Shown here piece after piece: positions 38,601-47,600 of a stretch of 64,000 nt of DNA. Source of the stretch: Lineus longissimus. Taxonomy: Eukaryota; Nemertea; Pilidiophora; Heteronemertea; Lineidae. A program made the position numbers and the translations under genes. Every line of letters begins with the position of its first letter. The first letter of the stretch is position 1. Location: positions 8,806,501-8,870,500 of the forward strand of contig NC_088309.1 in the NCBI RefSeq assembly GCF_910592395.1, written 5' to 3'. The notes below the pieces were generated by a model that searched no databases, was not told the DNA's origin, and saw only the letters and a list, made by a program, of their open reading frames with translations.

Positions 38601-41600
38601 TTCTTTCTTCAGTCCTAGATCCTGAGCTAAAACAAAGCCATTGCTACTGTAAAAACGCAGATCCTAACTCCACATATAAGCACTGGCCATCGTCATGCAT
38701 AATTTCAGCTCACGCACATATCTTCAATTAGAAATGTGAGGAAACCAACTTCTCTAGCCAAGAAATTGATGTATCATCTCATTGGCAGGACATGACAAGC
38801 AAGATATCCATATCATTTCACCATTCCTACCACGATGAACATCAAATACTCTGGTCTCACCGATCTGAGACCACTTCATCAATTGTACAAAATTGAGACG
38901 AAGGCCAAGCAGGAACATGTGTCATGACAATCGAACAATTTGTGTCGCAACGCATTGTTTATTCAACGTACAGCTATTCACTTGGTATCCAACTTGAGCT
39001 GAATAGACAGAAATTGTCTTATATTAGTGAAACTTGTGTATTTTATCGTCTTGATGTGTATCTACAAACAGGCTGTAACAGCTTTTCGGTGACACTCCAC
39101 TGACAGGGTGAGCGCGGTCATGAAAACTGCCGCAATCAATGAAATCAATCAGCAATGAGACGGCACAACGGATGGGCACTTCGTGATCGTAAGATTTGTA
39201 TTCTTGTGGTATATCGGATGACTTGATGGAACTGAGATCGATGAAATTCTTCAAAACTTTGCTGAGATTCCACTTTTTAAATCTAAATTTTGCTTGACTG
39301 TTCAAGATTTGCAACTAAATGACACACCACTACCAAAGCTAATGGTAAACTTCCCATTGAGAGGCCTATTAACGATGGGGAGGCCATATCAAGGTGGCGA
39401 ATTTCATACCATGCCAAGACCAGTGGCGCCACTTCCTCACTGTATTTCACAAAAATAGCCCCAACAGCCATAATAGTCAGGGGAGAAGCCGGTAAGTACT
39501 TTAAAATAGTCTAAAATGTGCCAATGTCTGGTGAGTTCAACAAGATCAAGGCATAATCCATAGACTGTTTCAACTTACACAAAGTGAATCCTGCGATCCT
39601 ATAACATCAAGTTTCCCATGCGGACATGGTATGTTGAAAGAGCAACAGGTGGTGGGATAGTCTACTTGATGTCAGCTTCTTCTTCAATCAATTCTCTTTT
39701 CATGTTTAAGCACAATGTAGAGAAATGTGTACAAACCACTGTGGATCATGTACAGAAACCCCTGCTCTTCTTCGCCTGAGATGAACTCAACATTAGATAC
39801 CATCACCCACATTGTTTACAGTACAAAGGCATCTCAGCGCCTACTTCATATTTCAGGGTTAGCATACCTACCACTGAGGGAATTCAACACAGAGCTTTAT
39901 AACTATTAGGAGGTCATGAGTTCGAAAGAGATCACTGTTGTGTCACATCAGTGTCCTTGAGCAAGACACATATCACCGTGATGCTCTCGATCTCTGCACC
40001 TATGGTCTTGACATACATATCATTTAGGGTGAGATGTACTCCTAGTTGCCATGGAATCTGGGACAAGCTGTGACCTGATAAGCCTATTAGGCTATAGCCC
40101 TGAACCAAACTTAACTTATACCTTCCCACCTACACTTGGTGGCAATTGCTAGTTCAAGGTTTGAAGGAGCAACACAAGAAAAGTGTCCTGCAAAAAGATG
40201 CAGAGATACTAGAAGTACAAATACCAAGGTATGAAAACACACTCTTGTGTCAAAAGAAGCAGCCTTGTGGAAAAATATCCCCAAGCGACCCCCCCCCCCC
40301 CGACCCCCTTGCTATTTCAATGAGAAATCTAGGCCGTCAATCAGATGAAAAAATTGTGTGGCCTGAAATGTTAGAGTGCTGAGGAATCTCGTAAGAGTGT
40401 TATTCACTGCCACTACCAATATCAATAAGGCACTACTGGCACATATCGTCTTGTGGATGGAATATTTAACAAGTTTATCGAGAGAGAGGTTGGATGTTTC
40501 ATGTATACGCAGCTTCGTAAAACAAAATAAGACGTAGTACTGTACATACATTCAATACGGATCAAAGACGGCAAATTTACCACTGCATGCATCACCTTGA
40601 TTTATAGGTTACCAAGGTCAATTTATTTAAAGTTGCTGCTGAGGTAGGTTCCACTGTACAATCGTATATGCAAGTACAATTACAACCCACCACAATAGTC
40701 GATACGAAACAGACCTTCCCAAATTGACCAGGCCATATTTCGGCAACACCTCTCATGGACTCAAGTCCCTAGCAGGTGATGGTGTTGCATTTCTCTCTAC
40801 AGCAAACAATATAATAAACAATGTACGTTGCTTTTATACAAATGCAAGTTGGCTTTATATTGACATGACAAAAGATAGCAATGTCATATGATGTATCTTG
40901 ATGGTCACACATGTTACCTCCTCTAGTTGAAGAATCTTGCTCTGTCTTTAGAAATGTTAGAGGATTCCCAACCAAGTATTCCTTCTCCAAGCCAGATCAG
41001 CAATTTTGCAACTCATTACATGTTGTATAGGTTTTGGTGCCATTTGAGTTTACTACCTGAAGTATCTGTTTTCCGCTAGGGTCAGGAGAACATAGCAAGC
41101 TCTGTCCACTTGGATGGAAACCTCAGACTGACGCCTCATTCAAAGGATAAAGTGTCTTGCTCAAGGATGCAGAGATGGAAACAGCGGTGATCCTTCCAAC
41201 AGTCCAATAAAGTGTGTTGAAATCAGGAACAATACAGAGGCCTGCTGTGGGAGGATGCGAAAAGTTGGCACTGATGGATGAGAGGAATGTGGCTATTCAA
41301 AGCAACATGACATGGGGGAGAAGCTGGGGCAGGACGTCGGGTTTGGCGTGTCAAATTAAGAATAACTAAACTGTCAATAACAGCTCATGAATCAACCAAT
41401 AAAGTCAACACTCAGCAGTCTGAGAACTAGTTTAGACCAGAGATGCAGACTATCCAATAGAAAACGTCTTCCCTCTGATCCTACATGGTGTTCATCTAAT
41501 CAATAACCGGCCCAAAACTGTGATGAATTTGTCATTGGACACTCTGACAAGTCAGTTAACCACTTACCATGATAAAAGAGACATTTATTATATAGCCAAA

Positions 41601-44600
41601 ACTTGGTTGTATAAAAATGCTAGAGTACATCCAAAATAACTGTAGCTATGAGCTATGAGGCCACACCCATTGCACTGTGACAACCACCGCAACAAGAAAC
41701 TTTTTACATTCAGGGTGCCTAAGGTTTGCTCTTTGACAAATTCTAAACTGAAAGTCTGATTGCCAAGCAAACTTTCTGTTGAAGTGTGACTTCCAATGTG
41801 GCCAGATTTATTAATTTTCCTGAGGACCCGGGATGCTTGAACAAGGTCCTTCTGAATCAATTATGAGAATGAATTTGAAGTTGTGGAGTTAGGATCAGCT
41901 TTGGTAGTTTTACCAGATTTCTTTTTGCCCTTTATAGCCCACTAGAAATACTTACTGCAAGATACACCACCTCCCTATGCTACCAAAACTGTTGTTCCAC
42001 TCTAATCGTTCTTCCTCTTCTCTTTCTAGATCTACTCACTATCCTGATATTTACCCTTCAAACCCATCAAAAGAGTCCATCCACATAATCAACTCACTGT
42101 CATCCTCGACAACTAAACATCGCGATAACTCACCCTGCCAACAACCCCTGATGGTGGACCTACTACCTGCTTACCTGTCCTCAAATTCCAACATTCAAGG
42201 AGGCATTTAAGCATGGAAGCATGGAAGCATGGCATGCGAAACTTTAGGACAATTGCATGGCGTCCAATGGAAGACTACTAACAGCTTTTACGTGGGTGGA
42301 GGAACTTGTTCCTTTTTTTTCTTGACTGCTGCATGGCATCCAATGGAAGACTACCAACAGCTTTTACACGGGTGGAGGAATTTGTTACTTTTTTTCTTGA
42401 CTGCCAACACTAAAACCATCCGATTTTACGATAAAAGCAGCAACTACAATGGCAATTAACTGCCCTTTGATTCTTTGATCACTATGGCCGTTAATCTACG
42501 TTTTCTGTTGACTGCTAATGACATAAATCTACGTTCCAATGGGGATGGTTCAGCCATCACCAGACAGTCATTTAGAACTAGAGGGACACCTTGTGACAAA
42601 TTCTGGAACTAAAATGGTCTATCTTGCCACATGAAGAGCTGGTTTTGAGGGATCTATCTGACATTCTTAGTGTAGACCAATGTGCCCTCATGCACTGTCA
42701 AGGATAAATCCCAAGGATATAAAACCAGGCATTGTTTCAAGAAGCCAGGGAATGGCTGATCTCATCAATAAATCAGAGATTCATAGCCCATTATCAGTTT
42801 CGTACCAAACAGAGGTTCCCTATCATTTACGACTCCGACTTCAACTTTGAGAGTGAATAACAGTCGTCTAAAGACAACTTTGATTTAACTGAACTGACAA
42901 ACATTTTCACATCAATAAACTACCGGTGTGTGTGCCTGTATAGTAATGGACTATGACTTGAATAACTGCATCATTACTTCCATTTTATGCACAGGTTCAA
43001 TTTAAAATTTAAAATTTCATTTTAAAGGTGCAGGTGGCATTTCAATACCGGTATAAAAAATGCTTGCCAATTAAATTCATCGAATATATGACTAAAAATG
43101 ACTGTTATTCAAACTCGGAGATGAGATCGGAATGGGAGTCAGAAGGCTGCCCAACCTCTCTGGTATCTTTGAAAGTCCTGACAGTGTTACCTTTGGTTAC
43201 CCATTTACTGCCCAGAATCGAGTTTTAGGAATCAGTCGTTGAAAGAAATGTTGCAAAGTTTCAGAAAATCAATAGTTGAAAGAAAAGTTACAGATAAATC
43301 TGAATTAAAAACAAAATAGAACAGATCAAAGGAAGTAAAAAGTTAATGAACAGCGTAACGTTCTAAGTTAATGAATGGCTGCAAATTCAAAGTTAATGAT
43401 GCAGCCTGTGAGCATTCTCAAGGCACAGTGGAAAAAGTTATTAGCTGATGAATATTGTCTACAGAAAGTTGTTTTGACAAGAGAGTGAACTTGCAATCAC
43501 TCTTGCATTTTTCCAAGTTATGCTGTTGTAATAACTGATGGAAGGATAGTAATGAAGTTTGACTGATAATGTCATTGCATTTGCTTGTACAACAAATGTG
43601 GAATATTAGATGCAATGCTGGTGAGACACATCTCTGCATCAGTTATGGCTGTGGTACAGCAAAAACAGGCTTATTGATACTTCCTGCATAAGAAGTGACA
43701 GTTTACCAATACGAGACAAATTATTACAACACATGTTCATGGAATGCATCTTTGAAATCCACTCCTTCCAATTGACCTAATATGCAGACAAAATGTTATG
43801 TTTTGGCAATAAAAATGTTTCATTATAAAACAAAAAAACAGTTGAGACGCTCTGAGGTAGATCATAATCAAAGAGAAAATTCGTTTTAACAAGATGGTTC
43901 ATTTAGATTATTTTTTAGCTTGATGTGAAAGAGCTATCTCCCGCATTAAAAACCAATCTTTTTTGATGAAAATTGCCAGATACTCTTGCGACTAACATGG
44001 CTAGTTTGAAGTGTATTGTTATTTGCAATGTCAACTGCATTGTACCACATTCTGGCTGCAGCAGTCTTGATCATTTAATTAAGAACCAACTTGATCACAC
44101 AACCATGCTGGATCACGGGAAAAAACCATGGTCATCGACAGTTATCAGAACTTTCGACGTTCCATGCAAATTTTGTTTAAGTTTGAGGCTTTCGAATTGA
44201 AATAAACACCACACTGTCATGACAGTTGGGGCTCTACCAAAATTGATGCTATTGGATGAACTCGAATGCCACAACAAACCCCTGCCAAGGCCCTTGGTTT
44301 TTGGACAACACAGTTTGAAGATTACATTTAGCTTAGTTTTAGATATCAATTATAGTACAGAAAGCTGCCAGTGGGGTGTTTTATTCCTTAAACCTATAAC
44401 CACTGACAAGAACAAGGTGAGCTTAGGTATTTTTGCTGACACTTAACAATATCAGTCAAATTCACCCAGAAATTGGATAATAGTATTATGCATATTTATA
44501 AGACGGTTCTTCTACTATTTGTATTAACACCAAATAAAAACTATCGAAGATAAACATGCAAAGTTTCAACTGAATCAATTGATTTCTCACTTGACTTATA

Positions 44601-47600
44601 AGTCACGTTGAAGCCCCATTGGCAATGGTAAAAATAGATATTCCCAATAAATTGGGTATGAAGTATGTTTTAACATGCAAAAGTATCTGCTCCAACCAAT
44701 TCCTAGCATCTGTATCAATGCAGAAAAGACCCGATTGGCATATTGAAGAAAGACCCCATCAAAGGCAACCAAATTTGAAACAGATGATGCAATAGTTTGT
44801 GTTTTGGAGAATACATTTCATACATGCTGGCAGTGATGCATTCTTTCATATTTCTTGCCTTGACTTGATGACATGTCTCTAACCATATTCTATTGACTTG
44901 TTTGACATATAAGCAGTTTCACCCACAACGCCAATAGTAAATTTGATGTAAACATATTCCAGGATACAAACAGTCATGATTTTGTAAGGAAATTTTATAA
45001 ATCTTTGTCGGCATACAGTTCTGAAAAACACTACCCTGATGAATGCTGGTATAGGAAACGACATTATTTTATACTCATCACTTTTACAAAAGACGCCATT
45101 GATCATTTTTATTAGTCATTTTGGTGTTTCCATAGATACCAGTGTTTCCATGTTTATTTATTTAGCTGGCAGATTTTTCAGAACTGTACAGAAACTGTAA
45201 CATTTGTGGCATTCATTTTATTGTTGTGCAAATTGAAGCAAGCGCAGATCAAGGGAATGTGTGCAATTAAAAACATTGCCGTAAAAAGTTCACAAATTAG
45301 GAGGATGAGGGTGTGGCTCTTGCTTGACTATTTAGATCAGTAACAGACACGAAAATATACGTCCCTCCTTATATCATCTAAACCACTCTGACCACTCCTA
45401 TCCTCCACAAATCTGCTGTTTCTCAATTTCAGAGGGTGAAACAGGTTTTGTTTTCTCAAATTTACAAGGTTTTCAATTGTACGTGATCCCGTAAGATCAT
45501 GCCCCTAGACTTTGCACACTGTATTCACTATAACCCGTATTCTGTGGTGCATAGCTCAATACTTGTACTGCTTCATCACTGGATACATTTTTCATCAACA
45601 TACGCACAATTTTATGCCGAGTCAAACTATGTAAACAAAAATCTTCAATAAAATATTTTTTACATTTAGTACCTGTTTTCTTTTTGATTTTTATGTTCAA
45701 TATTCTTTTACTTGGGGGGGGGGGGCTTGAAACGAGATCGCAATTTGATCCTGAGCTTGATATATGAATGAAAATAAAACATGGAAATTGCAACTGATAT
45801 AGATTTCCCTTGGGGGAGACCATCTTCATACTCCATCTATAGGAGATGGAGAGAATTAGCAATACTGAAGCCATGCATTTAAGAACATGTTATAGCCTAT
45901 GAAGAAGTAATTACATGACTAAGAGCTTTTGATAACTATATCCCCCCTCTCCCACCCACCAACTACTCGCCATCAATCATTGACATTGTGTGCTAGCCAA
46001 CTGCTTCTTCGGTCAACTGCCATGATGGCATCATCCTAACTATATCCCCCCCCCCCCACCCACCGAGTCTTCTCGCTCACCAGCCCTATTAACGAAGAGC
46101 TCCCTATCAAGGCCTGAGCCTTCCTCATATTAGCCTATGAAGAAGTAATTACATGACTAAGAGCTTTTGATATGACGAAAAAACACCATTTCTAAGGCCA
46201 TCTGGCCAGTTTCCTCAAAAACGCCAATAAGCGACACGTTCTTGCATGGAAGGCTTCAATAATCAAAAGAGAAAACAACTTCAAATGTGGTATTGTGCAT
46301 AAACAATAAGAACACAACAAGAGAGAAACATATATCTACCTCGGTCCTTCTGTCTCCTCTGTGACGTGACGATTGAGATGCAGGTTATCAAGGATGATCT
46401 TGTCGACAGCTGCATTCGTGAAGGTCAGATGACAAAGGAGCTGGTCCTCAGGCTGCCAACAGAGATATCAGAAATTACTACCAAAACAACATAAATTGTA
46501 CATCTAGCCTCCCCTTGGGAGGGGGAATACAAGATACAAGTTGACAGATGCATTACAGTCGAAAGCGTCATAAGGACAACAAGAAGTTCAGCAAGCAGCA
46601 GTAAGTTGACAACACAAAAAGCAGAGCATGTCGAAGAAAACTTACTTTTATCCAGACCCTGTCATTCATGAAAGAGAATGGTATGGGTGGATCATCGCCT
46701 CCCATAGGTTGTAGGTTAGTATAATTAATTGTTCTTTTATCAATCCGAGGTGGTGTACCTGTGAGAAAGAGAATGACATGCTGGCACAACAAGCACAAAT
46801 CCAAAAAACCTTGGCCATTACTCGGTCATAATCGGAACCAACAAGAAACCACAGTAACACATTACTAAGATCAAAGGCCGAAGAAGTATACTAATAATGG
46901 TTTTCTTTTACATCTCAAGACTTTAAAGAGAACTTGATATCTCTGCAAATGTCCCACACTATGGGATGCCGAAATCACTGTTGGCTTCAAGTAAGAATCC
47001 CAAAGTGACAATGCCAAACACAACTATATGGCGTGCAGTGCTGTATAGCGTTTGAATCAGGATAGTCATTGAAATTACCTGTTTTTAACCTGCCCAGTTT
47101 AAACCCTGCATCATCAAGTGTCTTTGCCAAACCTATGGCCGGAGCATCCCCCAACCGTCCGGCCGGTCTGACATCTAGTCCAATGTTGATTTGGCCTCGT
47201 AGGAATGTTCCGGTTGTAAGCACCACCGTATCACTCAATATTCTGTCTCCATTATCTATGGGTGTTAAACAAATATACTTGGTGTTAAGAGTAATATAAA
47301 TAAAGAAATAAGGATAATGATAATCTTATTTTCTTGCGACAGTACAAATTCTGTTGAATTAAACATGAATACAGCAAAAACTTTCTCCTTTTAAGTCACC
47401 AGTATGACAATCTAGATGAAAACAGATATATCCGTTGGATTATCAGATACAGTGGAACCTCCCTATGTGGACACCTCTCTTTTAAGGACACCATCTATTG
47501 AGGATTCTAGTTTTGAACCCAAATTCAATTTGACCTCTCAAATCAGGACACCTCTCTATTATCAAGAACAGCACTTGTCAGTCCTGAGGGTGTCCTTAAT

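Larger units (their letters stand above)
11700..46339 (-). other. MTO1 intron 7 (34.6 kb)
   Basis: The intron is defined by exon 7 ending CCGAG before GTAGATAT at 46339 and exon 8 starting after CATTACAG at 11700. The split Arg codon (AG+A) and the continuous family motif [11 protein letters not shown] across the junction support it. It holds an antisense intronless GPCR gene, several SINEs, a MITE-like element, tandem repeats and homopolymer tracts. All other MTO1 introns are under about 600 bases except intron 13 and those of similar size, so this one is a strong outlier. Confidence 0.9.
34743..46339. other. Noncoding 5' portion of MTO1 intron 7
   Basis: After the GPCR 3'UTR I see no further gene. 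Contents are SINE fragments, paired CRE-like palindromes, a 76-bp tandem duplication, a 42-bp direct repeat, and C- or G-homopolymers at 38551-38570, 40290-40301, 45714-45725 and 46047-46058. Confidence 0.5.
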
